Part shown: piece by piece, positions 44,735 through 56,779 of the stretch
How positions within the stretch are numbered: position 1 is the stretch's first letter
Layout of the letters: the number at the start of each line of letters is the position of its first letter
NCBI GenBank assembly: GCA_002633005.1
Contig: NMRA01000165.1
Location: forward strand, 1-61,402
Direction: 5' to 3'
DNA length: 61,402 nt
Origin: Phoronis australis
Lineage: Eukaryota > Phoronida > Phoronidae
The notes under the pieces: generated by a model
Databases searched by the model: none
Told to the model about the DNA's origin: nothing
The model's input: only the letters and a program-made list of their open reading frames with translations
Position numbers and translations under genes: made by a program

Positions 44735-46560
44735 GACTTGGCTTTAGACAAAAATTGACGTGCTGTTATCCAGAACACACAGCATATTGTCAGAGGGATA
44801 AACCAGGAACAAGCAAAAAAGGATCTGATGTGATCTCTCACCCCACACCAAGTTTTGATTGTAATGGATTTTGCAATGAAGTTCATACCCATCAGTTTTC
44901 GTGAAGCATAGTCCGACTGGTTTGGAAAAAAGGATCTCATGGCACGTGGCGGCTTGTATCACAAAGAAAAGTGAAAGCCATCAGGTAAAAATAAATCCTC
45001 AATTAGTTTTCAAGGTGTTACAAAGTAATTCTCAGATGTGCCCAATATTAAACAGAAAGTCAGTGATGAACAATGTTGTTGCCTTTACCTCTTTTTAGTA
45101 TATTGATTTACTATAACAGTACAACATACAGGGAGTGTGCACTTGATATCTAGTCTTTTTCTTGCCATTTCCCAACAAAAGCTTGACAGTGATGCATTCT
45201 TTGTCTCTTAGTAGATTTTGCACACAAACCGTTATTTTAACTGAAGCCATTTTGTACTTATGGATGATTTTCATATCTTTGTGAAGGGGAAATTTCCCCC
45301 CTCCCTAGAAATGTTTTGAAGGAGCTACTGATATAATAACTGTGTTGAGACGAACCATGTTTGAATTGAGTGGTGTGATTGCGGTTTAGGTGGTAATAAG
45401 ATGTAATAAGGTAGTTCTTCAAACTAGCTGACCTATTTGAGTTTCATAATTGTTGTATTTCAGGTACATATTTACATCCATACTCTAGATGCCTGCAAGC
45501 AAGACTTTTTTCACTGTTTGCTGTTTAACGCTAGATGTGCTAAGGTGAAAGCTAGGGATCCACAAATAACGAAAGCTTTCTTACGCTCCCACAATGCCAA
45601 TTGCTACCATTCAGCCGCACTTCTGATTCATTTGTTCTTCATATCTGGTAACACCGGCATCTCCATTCTGCGCTACGTTTTCAGTGAAAGTCAGAAGGGA
45701 AAAGACATCTGTGACAGGAAAATCACACCCTTGAAGACCCATGCCAAGTACTTCGTCAATGAAGGCAACAACTTTCAAAATGCAGTCGACCTGAAACATG
45801 CTCTAGTGTCTAGAGGAGGTGTCAAGGGCTGTTACGTGTCGGCATGTAGTGTGAATGCCCCAAAGGTCCTTCCTAAGCACAGTATCCCAGGGATAAGTTT
45901 GCTGACAAACTTTGAATATTCTGCCGATGGCATTCGAGCATGGAAGGCCTATAGAGTAGGGGAGGGGAAACTTGTCATCAACAAGTCATGTAAACTGTTG
46001 CCTCTGAAAAGTCTTGACCTTGGAACACTCGAGTGTTTTACAAATCCAAGGGTTGAGTCGGGGATGGTATCCCGTGAACGTCATACGAAGTTCACATGCA
46101 CACACTATGAGTGCTCGATATCTTTTCCTACAGATGCTGACCTAAATGAGCACTTGGATGTTGGTGCTCATTCATCATCCCTCCAGAACAAGACTCAGTT
46201 CGACCACATTTTAAGACAATCCGAGATGTTATCTACTACCACAACTGTATCATCAACTGAGTTTTGTGCCGTTTACCTTGTTGATCAAGTCGCCGCAGAA
46301 TTGGGACCTGAAAAGTACTAGAAAAGCTAGGTAAAGACTTAACCCAGTGATATATTTTCTGAAAGTGAACAGTCCGGCAGAAAACAACAGCCAGCTGAGG
46401 TTGTAAAGATGATGCGAGAAGCCAGGAATAAGCAAGGAAAAGTTTCCTCCTCTGAAGAGTGGCTGTCAGAGTAGTAGATTGCTGGATTTTTGTCCCGTAT
46501 GTCGCGTCTCGAGTCGGAAATATTCAGAATATTGAAGATGCTGGTGCTGCTGCTGCCCAT
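44735..46560 (+). pseudogene. C2H2 zinc-finger, DDE-transposase-like protein, disrupted
   Basis: An upstream piece (44735-44984) encodes VLIVMDFAMKFIPISFREA, a TAG, then a frameshift and ISWHVAACITKK, ending at donor CAG|GTAAAA. An exon from 45464 (acceptor TTGTATTTCAG) gives an intact frame to 46321. Counting from the frame's upstream opening at 45437, it has LDAC with Asp18, RSHNANCYH at 51-59, FSESQKGKDICDRKI (Glu84) and a C2H2 finger with Cys221, Cys226, His239 and His245. Related multicopy invertebrate proteins, as I recall them, read LRSDNAGCYH; I infer that D...D...E here is an RNase-H-fold transposase triad, with the second Asp now His52. Remnants of the C-terminal block lie at 46380-46510 with two adjacent TAGs. 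It sits in an intron of the macro/KH gene, same strand. Confidence 0.6.
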
Positions 46561-48583
46561 GAGTTTGCCCCGATGAATGAGTTGGAGCTTGAAGTCATGA
46601 GTTATCATCATAAACTGTAGGAAATTATGAACATGTTTTAGTTGTTTACTATTCTTATGATATTGTTGTGGTCATCATTATCGTAGCTAGGGTACTGGGG
46701 TACACCCTTGGCGAAATTGGGAAACATGGAAGATGACGCAAATTAGGGGCTTCCATGAGGGAGAGATTTGAGTGGTGGCCGTTTGGGGAAAATAATCCAA
46801 TCCACTGATGGTCAACATTGACATCTTCTGTCACGTTTTACTAGCGTTTTTTTGCGCTATGTTCAGTTTGAGACTCGTAAAGCATACTTTTACATGATTG
46901 ATTCTATTGAAACTACTGAATTTTTTTAAGGAGTGATTATCTAGAGAAACGTCTATCTTAGACATGTGTACTGAGCAAAATAAAAGGACTTTGTGTTTCA
47001 GTAGCTCTTGTTTTCTTCAAACCAAATGCAGTTTTTTGAAGTGTTGTGTAGAAATGCATCATACACTAAACCTAGCATACCTTCAAGAAACTGTGGTTTG
47101 AATCCGCCGCATGAACGGAATTTACATGTACATATTGTGAAACTTTTAGCTGGTAAGTCGCAACAACACCCAATTGCTTAAATACTGGTTTGGAAAACCG
47201 GTATCTTGGATATCACTGAAAGTATTATGTTTTCAATCGTAAATATCTGTACCTGTTATTTTTCTGAAATTGCATATTCCATTGGAGTACTGCCACCATC
47301 CTCGGCCGCTTTTGTGTAGTACAAGAAGCATTGCGTGACTCTTTGTATGTCCAATAACACGACACTTCTGCTCGTATCCACCGTCCTCTTTTCACTTGTG
47401 ATCTCGAAGATCTTGATTAGTATTAGTATGAACTTTGCTAATAGTTGGAGAGGACTTTTTCAAGCGCATATATACAGGGATTTGTCCAGGAGGTCTGAAA
47501 ATGGACCAGCATGCACTGCAGGCACTGCGTGGGATTCTTAGTCAATTACGGTGTTTGAAAACTGACCAAGCAATGGGTAATGGGCACCCTTAATAAGAAT
47601 AAAACCTGCTTCTCTGAAGTATGAGATGGTGATGGGGTTGTATTATTAACACATAAGTACATTAAAATTGACTTTTTTGATTTATGTAATCCTATAACAA
47701 ATTTTTATTTTTGCACCAGCAAAACAGAAAATCCGCAAAGAAAAAATCTCTCATACAGCTTCCCATGATCTCCTTCGTCACTAACGTAGCAAAACGAATG
47801 ATATTTGTTCTATTTGGCATTTTGGTAGATAAATAATTGCACAATCGAGTAGCGCCTCCTACAGTCTTTTAATCAAACTGACAGTCACAGATTGGCAGAA
47901 AAGTGTGTAAGTGAGTCATGTAAAAAACTGACTGCACAAAAACTATGGAAGAGACACGACGTTTTATACTTGCGTTGGGCTGAACAAAGACATCAGTAAC
48001 AGATGGAAGTTAACTCATGTTCCAAAAGAATCCGATATAGATTTGGGAGAGTGACAAAAATACATAAAAATGGCCTTAATAATAAGCAGTGAAAATGATA
48101 TTTTTATAGGCTAAAATGGGAGGACATAAAAAATCAATAAATTCATCCGAACTGGTTTTCATTGTATGTTTTTTTTTCTTCTTTCTGCTATATAGTTATT
48201 TTTTCAATAGCGTGAAGCGATAATGTGCTGTTGCTGACAAAAATCCCCTACTTTCAAGTACTATTATATGCTATTTTTCAGAAAAAGTACAAAGTTGTCG
48301 TAAAAAGGGTTAAAAAAACTCGGAAACTCTTAAAAATTCAGGCTCAGGTTTCTTTTGACAAGGCCAGCTGATGTGCTAAGTTTCAAAAAAGTGGTGATTT
48401 TGCATATATAGCCCACCATCTGGTTTTTATATGGAATTGCTCTTAAGGCATGTCAATCGACCAGTCGAAATCATACCATCACTCAATAGAAAAGATGAAA
48501 TAACTGTCCGCCTTGTGTTGCACCAAATATGTTTTTGTAATGAAAACGCTTATTTCAAAGACGTTTTTGATTGATTTATTTAG
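46561..48583. other. Macro-gene intron 2, right part
   Basis: AT-rich, no gene, repeat or conserved block recognised. Confidence 0.4.
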
Positions 48584-48726
48584 AAAATCGCCAGTTGGAA
48601 GAGATGCATGTCGGAATATTTGGTGAGAGCACAACTGCTTTAGCTGAGGCTGCATCAGAAGTTGACCGTTGTTGCAAAGTAATTGAGGAGGACCTAACTT
48701 CTCCATGCCTTCTTGACGTCAACGAG
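48584..48726 (+). CDS. KH/macro-domain protein, exon 3
   Basis: Acceptor GATTTATTTAG ends at 48583 and donor GAG|GTAACG follows 48726. The phase fits exon 2 (one base carried, giving Glu). It encodes about 48 residues, MHVGIFGESTTALAEAASEVDRCCKVI in part, which resembles the strand-helix end of a KH repeat in PARP14-like proteins. Reading past the donor stops within five codons. The 8.4-kb gap to exon 2 contains a transposase-like pseudogene. Confidence 0.65.
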
Positions 48727-49409
48727 GTAACGACTTTCCTATAGATTGCGTTTAAATATGAAAACACAGTGTTCCGGTACGAAATACACTGTGGTTATGA
48801 TTATCAGATTTTCAAAGCCGAACATGTTATATAGGAAAGCTAGTTTTGTGTAGTTATACCATTCAAAATTTTGATACTCAGGGAGGAATTCAATAGGTCG
48901 ATCAATGAAAAAAATATGAAGTTCTCATAATAATTGTAAGCTAACACCTAAAATTAATCAAAACTAAGCGTGAATGTCAAGCTATTTCTGGAAGACGAGA
49001 GAGAAAAGTAAACGAACGCGACTGTGTACCCGAGCGAGGTCCGCCGACATCCATGGAAATAATCAACTCATTGCACACGGCAGTCCTGCGCTCCTTTGAG
49101 TATTCAAATGATTACTGAAGAGAAGTTACTCTTCCAGTGTTTTTCTGCTCTTCACATTTTTTCATTCACCCTCAAGGGATTACCTCTTGGCTTTTTACGC
49201 CGGGTTTGGTCAGCACCACACACCTCCCGTGACGGCCATTTTCATAGCGCCCTGCAATGAAACATCCGAGACGATTTCAGTTAACTTTGTAATGAATCAT
49301 TGATTTATATTGAAATCACAAAAACATATCAAATTTCACTGTTTTCAGTCGTAAAATTGATTGCATCTGTTCAAATCACAGAAAGAACTCTGTTACAGTC
49401 GGCAGTTGA

Positions 49410-51910
49410 ACTCCTGATCTCACACGTTGTTAACCCTTATTACATGGTTAGAGAATGCTATAGGGATCCAAGAAGTACCTAACCCATAACTAATACACGA
49501 TCCGTACTCGAAAAAAGTTTAAATGAACACGCCACTCACGTTTCGCACCCGAAGAACCACCGCCATTTTGAACTTACCGCGAACCCGGAAGTACAATTCA
49601 TTCAGGAACCCAGGCTAAGATAACGCCGTCAGTGTGAATGTACGAGTGCCTGTTACCAGCTTGCAAATGGGGATAAAATAATCGACAGCGCGCCTTAATT
49701 TTAATAAAATCAAAATACGGACAATTTTATCGAATTTGCTGAAGAAATGTGGCGAAGAAATTTTGTCAGAAATCATTTTGCCGGACTCGGGACTGCAGCC
49801 TATCGGACCCAGTGCGGATCGAGACCAGATACTGGCGAACGGTAAAGGCATTCGGTTGCAAGCTGTTTTGTCGAAGTAAAATGTTCAAATCATAAATGCC
49901 GTATATATTCAAAGGTAGTTTCAGACACTTGCATAAAATTACGGGCTGGTTAGTCCTGTGTCACACTGCCGCGGCAGCCCTTAGCTAGCCTCAGTGCCAG
50001 CTACCAGTATGAAGACTAACTACAGCTTTTTAGTAGGCCTATACAGCTTTTGCGTCAAGGCTACCCTTAGGCCTACCTGGGCGCTGGCCACAGCGCTCGC
50101 TCAAACAAGGTTTATTAAGAACTTGGGTACTTCTGGCGAACTGTGCAGTTGTTGGCTTTCAACAGAGATTTTTCCAGACTTTGTATGAGCGCAGAAAGCC
50201 TAAAAAAGTGGGGGCTGGAATTTTTGGGAATGTCTATCTTTTACTATAATATTCACTGGGTATCAGTGTTCAGAGCTATGAATTGCAGAGGCTAAATTTT
50301 GGTACTTCTTGTCTTCTGGTGGAATATTGTCTCCTTTTCTACTTTTTTCGGAGTTCGTGCTTCTCTGACTGAGGCAGACCTTTTTCCAGTTCTTCAAATA
50401 GGGGACTCGTTCGAGCACATAAGTACGACAAGTTCAATACAAAATGTTATCATTTGTTATTCATTAAGCCAAAAAGATTCTATCTTTTACCATAATAAGT
50501 AGCTTAAAATGCACAATACTTTACAACTTTCAGCATTACAAACACTATTCAACAGCAAAAGTTTCCATGATATGAAAGTGGACATGCATGTAACTATTAC
50601 CATGATGACCGAATAGTGTTTCCTTACACCAGAATTTAACAAGCATGATTAAAAAAATCTGAAGTCGCAAGGAACAAGAATTGGAGGCCTGAAGCTTCAC
50701 AATCCAACATAGCTTATTTCTCAAATTAAGATTATTCATATTGTTGACTTGATAACCTGAATTAAGAAGCAATAAGTTACAAAACATGACTTGAAAGTGA
50801 TTGAGACTGAAACTTTAGAAAAATATGAATCATTTTGTGACACCTAATCAAGCCTTGAACAGCAGTTGACAGTCAAACAAAAACAAAATTATTTCAACTA
50901 TTTTTTTAGCTTAGTGTAAGATCACCTGAATGAGATATTCACAGCAAAATAATTCGAATATATTTTTGCACCAAAAACACGAAAATTGAACAAATTTCCT
51001 TTTTTGTAGCAACGTTTGTCAAAATGTATCAACTTTAAATCTTCACAAATTACAAAGTAACAGGTTGGACATGCCTTCCAGTTCAGCAAAAATCGCCATG
51101 TTGTCGGTGCCGCCAGAAATGAGACGAAGACCAACGGGAATTGTGAGAACATTTATCACTTAATGAGTAACAACTGCGAGGCTGAAATTTGGTGAACACT
51201 GTTGAATCATGCAGAAGTTTTAAACTCGAAACTTATCCCGCTGTCCTCCAATATGGCCGACGCGCTCCAAACAAAGTGACCCAAATTTCGCCACAAAAAT
51301 TGCAATAACTTTACACTGCTTGCCCCGATTTTGATACTTTTTCGATTTTAACTGAGTAGAATACACTACCTTTCCGATGATACCAAAGTACTTTTTCAAA
51401 ATGAAAACAAAATCAAAACGAAAAAAAATCAAAACGAAAAAAAATTGGTTGACTCATATTGGTTCCTAGGTTCGACCGCCCTACGTAAGGAACTAAACAC
51501 CAATGCTATTTTAACATAATAAGTACGCGTAACATTCCAAAAAAAAATTCAACGAACACTAACTACAAACTAAAAATACACTACATATGCAAACGAATCG
51601 TGAGATATTACTAATAAAACAAAACAATGAAGACTTTTCGAGCAAGCGATAGCACATTCAGTTACAAGGAAAAAATGGCGGCGTTCAGGACAAGTTCCTG
51701 AACTGATGAGCCGGAAATGTGGGTACGGAAATAACCGATGACAGTCGGTAATTATACGCTCACAGAGAAGGGTGAAATACCGTTAAAATCGCTTTTGGCA
51801 AGAAAGACGAAAAGAATATAAAGAAAGGGTGTCGAAAGTAAGATTTTATTTAGTAAGTATTTTCGGATACAGGAACCACATGGGCATTTTGAGACCAGGA
51901 CTTTAAAACG
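49410..51910. mobile_element. TIR element copy 2, interrupted by an insertion
   Basis: Matches the interior of 30070-31848: 49410-50091 and 50972-51910 align collinearly with about 30095-30780 and 30783-31760. The terminal repeats themselves are not present at either end. About 880 bases at 50092-50971 have no counterpart in copy 1. The copy lies inside the last intron of the macro/KH gene. Confidence 0.75.
50092..50971. mobile_element. Insertion within TIR element copy 2
   Basis: Unique 880-base segment splitting the repeat between GCGCTGGCCA and CCAAAAACACGAAAA. It has no recognised coding sequence, and I find no terminal repeats or clear target duplication, so it could equally be ancestral sequence deleted from copy 1. 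Confidence 0.5.
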
Positions 51911-52429
51911 GGCAGAAGGGAAATTCGTTTAAACGGCGATGACTCTTGTCGGCTCCATCTTCCTGAGATAAGATAGAATTGGTAGGCCTCATCCAAGAAA
52001 TGAGAATGTCATGACGGTAACTCGCAAAAATTGACCCAAATTCGGTAGTGTCGTTGTCCAGAAGTTCTCTTTCTGGATTGGTGAGCGTTACCCTCTGCCA
52101 AACGTTCGAACCGTGCGTGCTTTTAACTCCATCGCATACTCGCACGGAAACATTTAGTCAGAGAATGACTTTGTCAGGTAACATAGTCGCTCATAGCGAC
52201 TCGGAAAATGGGAACAGTCGTTTTAGACGCAGTGGCGAACCTAGTAATGATACTGAGAGCAACACTCAGGTATTAATAAACTTTAACTGTTTGGGTTTCT
52301 TGCCTATGCGAATGTCGGCTCCAAAGGATTTCTTATGAATACAATATTGTTGAAAATAAATCTTAAACTAAATTAAGCGATCCAGATCCTCTCAAGGATA
52401 CTATTGTTTCACGAAATGTAGAATATATT
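51911..52429. other. Intronic stretch with a possible small exon
   Basis: The plus frame from 52048 stays open to 52338 and contains a serine-rich stretch (SGNIVAHSDSENGNSRFRRS) followed by CAG|GTATTA at 52270. No supporting acceptor was found, and the four-exon macro model closes without it. Confidence 0.25.
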
Positions 52430-52483
52430 ATAGGTAAATAAAACAACAAGAATGGATCCATTCTTGTGGTTTTATTTACCTAT
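52430..52483. repeat. Spacerless palindrome centred on GGATCC
   Basis: Arms 52430-52456 and 52457-52483 are reverse complements with one mismatch and no loop. It lies directly before the TA-repeat and the larger hairpin. Confidence 0.8.
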
Positions 52484-52489
52484 ATACAT

Positions 52490-52500
52490 GTATATATATC

Positions 52501-52552
<52 letters not shown>
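52490..52552. repeat. (TA)n microsatellite
   Basis: Almost uninterrupted TA repeat of about 60 bases. The 65-residue open frame covering it is a low-complexity artefact. Confidence 0.95.
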
Positions 52553-52557
<5 letters not shown>

Positions 52558-52725
52558 TGGTTGATAATTCATCAATATTCCTACTTCACATTCTTCTCAA
52601 AATGAAAGTACACACCCATTTTATATATATATATATATATATATTATGAGTGCAGAAAATGGGTGTGTACTTTCATTTTGAGAAGAATGTGAAGTAGGAA
52701 TATTGATGAATTATCAACCACGATA
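52553..52725. repeat. Perfect 70-bp inverted repeat (hairpin)
   Basis: Arms 52553-52622 and 52656-52725 are 100% complementary over 70 bases, with a 33-base TA-rich loop. Identity this high means recent origin, gene conversion or an assembly foldback. If transcribed with the macro/KH gene it would form a long perfect double-stranded hairpin. Confidence 0.95.
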
Positions 52726-54145
52726 CATTCACCAAATCCATGTCAAGATCACATCATTTCACAGCACGAATGAAAAGTAATCCTCACCCACAGCATCGGA
52801 AACACGCGCATGGCTGGATCTGAACTAAGTGTAGCAGGTTACCCTATCCCTGCCAGTCTTCCCAAGTTTAAAATCGCCCGTAAGTTTTCCCAACCCTGAA
52901 ATGAAATACCTCCGTGCCCCGATGTTGTCCCTGTTTTCAGTTTGAAAATGAATCGTTTTAGATTCAAGAATCGCGATTGTGAATGACTGGTACTGAGCTC
53001 ATTTGCAAACAACGCAATCAATAATTTAGGGACTGATAATTTTTGCACACCCTTTAAATCGCTCACTAAATGGACACAAGTACAATAGTTTATGAATGTC
53101 AGTTCCGCATCATTGGGAGACGCTCAGAGTAGTAAACTGTCGGACTTGTGAATATGGTTTCGCAATAGTGAACCTTAATTAGGAGTAGTGATATGTAATC
53201 GTGGAAATCCCTTCCGTCATGTTTGTCGTTCGTATGAAGTCTGCGAGGTTGTGCGCTATTGACAAAAATTCACAAGAGAAGAACTTTCTTTGTTTACCAA
53301 AGATTTTTATTAGGTCCAATCCTACTTTTACCGAATGATGCGAATATGCTCGTCGGAAGGAATTTTTAGTGCACGAAAACACACTACACATGCAGTGAAA
53401 TGTCTGCTTTGTGAGCAACGATAAGGGACTTCCTATTGAAGTTACGTGTACTGTATTTAAAAGAATTAACACGCACACATGGCATGCATGTCTATCCACC
53501 AGGTAACAACCTATCTTCTGCTATTTGTTTGTTGATCGGTTTTAAGCTATTTACACACTAAATTTTGGGACCTCTCGCTGTTATATAGGCATATACATTT
53601 AGTTCTAGGCTCGTGTTACCCTATGGTACAGTCAACACGAGCATTCAACGTGGTAGTCGGTGGCTTATGACTGTCGGTATCATAAAGCGTTCGCTAATCG
53701 TCGTCTGCACGAACCTGCCATATGGTACGCAAATTCATGGCCATTTGGCGAAGTTGGCTGGGTATGGCCCAGGTGATTAGGCCTACGTAAAGCGCTTGGA
53801 TTCAGGACCAATTTTGAAATTATTAGAAATTAACTTGATTATTATTGTATTTAGTAGTACCAGAAAAAAACAAAATAGTTTATTTGATATCGTTACTTAT
53901 CTATATGAAAAGCCTAACGGATATGCTGGGGCTGGGCCTTTTAAGCGGGGAGGGGGTTCGATCGAGCCCCCCCCCTCTCCTGGCTACAGGCCTGCTAATG
54001 CCCCAAAAGCTGTTGGCAGAACCAGCTTCAGTTAAGTCAAATGGTCAAAATGATATTTGTATTCTGAAATGAGCCCTACAATAGGAACAGCTGTTCCAAA
54101 GATGTCTACATTTTTGTGTCCCACCAGTTTTACATTGCTTTGCAG
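52726..54145. other. Intronic stretch
   Basis: No gene recognised. A G-run followed by a C-run at 53946-53980 may fold back on itself. Confidence 0.4.
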
Positions 54146-54478
54146 GTTGCTATTGTGGAGGCGTTTAAATGTGACCTAGGCCTACTAAGCGTGAAAGCAG
54201 ATGTCAAGAATGGAGTTCATGTTGTACACGTCCAGGGCAGAGCTGGTGACGTCACTAACGTGCGCGAAAAAATTAAAGAAGTTTTCAATTTGGCAAATCT
54301 GGGTGTTGCTCGTCATGATCATGATGATAGTAGTGATGATTTTGATCTAGACTACTACAGTTCCAATGCTTATTATGACTTAGAAATGGACGATTACCCT
54401 AAAAAAAGACACGTTTTATATAACCCGTACAAGTATTATTATACGGACAGTGAAGACAGCAATTACGAAGAGACGTAG
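54146..54478 (+). CDS. KH/macro-domain protein, last exon
   Basis: Acceptor TTGCTTTGCAG ends at 54145; phase 0 matches exon 3, and the frame ends at TAG 54476-54478. The first 50 residues look like a KH-type unit (VKADVKNGVHVVHVQGRAGDVTNVREKIKEVF). The last 55 are low complexity, rich in Asp, Tyr and Ser (HDHDDSSDDFDLDYYSS), an unusual acidic tyrosine-rich tail that could be a phosphorylation or interaction segment. No poly-A signal is obvious in the next 100 bases. Confidence 0.75.
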   Translation, partial: VAIVEAFKCDLGLLSVKADVKNGVHVVHVQGRAGDVTNVREKIKEVFNLANLGVARHDHDDSSDDFDLDYYSSNAYYDLEMDDYPKKRHVLYNPYKYYYTDSEDSNYEET

Positions 54479-56038
54479 TAAACGTTGAATGTGACAAGTA
54501 GGCCTACAATGAACATAAAGAGTATGTGTTCTAAAATTTGACGATGTATGTCACGACGAGTGGCGGTGATCAACTTCTAGTTCATGAGGTGGGGCTAGTG
54601 GTTGCTAATGTGCACTTCATTTCCCGTTGTCGCTCGACTGAATTTTGTTCGAGTGTTGTAGTCATCAAATCAGTCCTAGTTTTATTACTTCCTTTTCATT
54701 TTGTCTCTTTTGTTTGGATTCATCAAGTGAGACTTTGTGGTATATGGTTCAAGATAACCCAGCGATTTCTAGACAAAATTTATCAACCAAACTGTCAATT
54801 GCACTGGTCATTTTTGACGTGCACCCTGATTCCGTAACATTGGTAGGACGCCGTGAATAGTTTGGCTTCTGGTATCAGATACATAATACAACTTGCGAGT
54901 TGCAATACACTACCCTCCCCAGCCGCCGACCAGAGATGATAACCATAGTTTCAGCGACTACTGGCGGTACTGCCATCCTCGGCGTCGCCAGCAGCAATAA
55001 GCCACCGGGTAGTGTCTGTTGGACAGTCAGCCAGAGTGGCTAGCCGCTGTCGGAAACTATGATTTTATAGCTTTAATTCAACTCCACCAAGACGCCCGTC
55101 CTGCAGCACAGTGAAGGTTCGTGTTGGTTTTCCTAGTATCACAACTACTGAGTCCAATCTGATCGGACAACAAAACTGCGGTATGTTACATCCCCGGGCA
55201 AAACATGACAGCTCCAACCTCTTTCTTCGCACTGCCATCTTAATGGCTCATACTGTGATTTCTTCCGTTCGTGTGTATGTTTTATGTTCCCTTTCCACGG
55301 AGCACTACTCGACCAATAGCACGCTAGTCAAAAAGACCGACCTAATCACAACATGCTCGTTGGGCAAGGTAATATGTTCCAAGAAACTGACTTAAGTTCA
55401 TTTTTACTTAAGTCTAAGATTTGTCTCAACTTCCAAACTTTGAAACCTCCACATCCGGTAAGTTAGTCAAAATTAAGATGAAACTTGAGATCTCCTCCTT
55501 GAAAAGGACTTGAGTTTCGTCTCAAAATGGGCTGAACTTTGTCTTAGCTGAGTCAATTTTATTGGAACGGGACCCAACCTTCCGTCTTCAGTCTTAAAGA
55601 GCATTAAGTTTATGTGAGAAAACAAATTGGAAGAAAATCAATATTTTATCCTACTTGGAATGAAAAGGGTGTGAGATTCTGAGGTGATTTATTTGACGAA
55701 AACGCAAATTCCTTGCCATACAACAGTTTTGCAGACAAATTTGGTTTTAAACCTTTTTTACACTTTATTACGGACTGAAAATGTGCTTGAAATTAACTTT
55801 CAAAAGTATGTCGTTTTCAAGTGCAAAAAGTGTCTCAACCAGTTATCCCACAACTCTGGCAAATTTTGGCGAAAAATTCGAAAAGTACTCGTGATACTGT
55901 ATATATGATATATTTCAGACAACTTTGTTTTAAAAACCAAAATGATTAGAAAAATGGGAAAATACTTTTGGTTTCGCAAGATCAATGACCGAATGGAAGT
56001 TATGTTTTCAAATTTCTGTTTTCTGAACTTCAAATTTT
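54479..56038. other. Intergenic stretch
   Basis: No gene recognised. Short inverted words CATAGTTTC (54944-54952) and GAAACTATG (55049-55057) bracket about 100 GC-rich bases. Confidence 0.4.
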
Positions 56039-56215
56039 AGACTCAGATGGTTTCAAGTTAGAATTGTACATAGAATTTTAGCAACAAATAACTTTTTAAT
56101 GCGAATTGGTATTTCTCCAACTGACCGATGCACCTTTTGCAGGAATGAACCTGAAAGTTTAGAACATTTATCTTGAGGTTGCACTTTTGTTATGCCTTTT
56201 TGGAAAAGTATTTGA
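56039..56215 (+). mobile_element. LINE zf-RVT domain remnant
   Basis: One frame encodes LRWFQVRIVHRILATNNFL followed by CTFCRNEPESLEHLS, a stop (TGA), then GCTFVMPFW. The Cys-x2-Cys...His...Cys spacing and WFQ.R..HRIL block match the zinc-binding domain found after the reverse transcriptase in L1/I-type LINEs. Nothing else of the element is recognisable. Confidence 0.65.
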
Positions 56216-56779
56216 GATATTATCATACCATTGTGATTCTCCAAACGACGTTACCCTATTCCCCGTGCCACTAAAAAGAATAAAAAAGAACGTTGGAATG
56301 TTTATGGGGTTTTGCGGCATCTGTAATTTCCATTCTACCAAAAACCAACGAACGCCATCGGCTGCCTTTGGGGGTTACGGCACCCGTAATTCCCCTTTCG
56401 CCAAAAATGAACGTTGCCTGGACACTTTTGTGTGTTGCGGTGAACTCCTGCTTGTTGGCATAGTCCCAGATGCACTGTTTTTTCAATCCAGTTGTCATGT
56501 TTTTTAATTTTTGAATGTTGAAAACTTTAACAACATGTGCTGAAAATAATATTGTCTCTATGTTTTGAATATTATGATTTTTGGCGTGTACTTTCTTTAG
56601 TAATATAATCATTGTAAATATGTGTTCAATGTCTCTTGTTTACGGTAACAAACACTACACGTATCAGTATTACTCATTTATACTTTGTGGAAATACAAGC
56701 ACAAGCGTGTAGTGCGCTGACCAATATTCTTAAACACACACATAAAATTAATCATAATTAAGCGTGGATATCAAGATAT

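Noticed and set aside
44735-46510. TAG at expected Gln positions as evidence for stop-codon reassignment
   Set aside because: Host genes (Fic, macro/KH) end properly at TGA or TAG, and other elements show varied lesions; C-to-T decay in a dead transposon-like gene is enough.
52452-52649. Open frame encoding a hydrophobic Ile/Tyr repeat
   Set aside because: It is a translation of the TA microsatellite.
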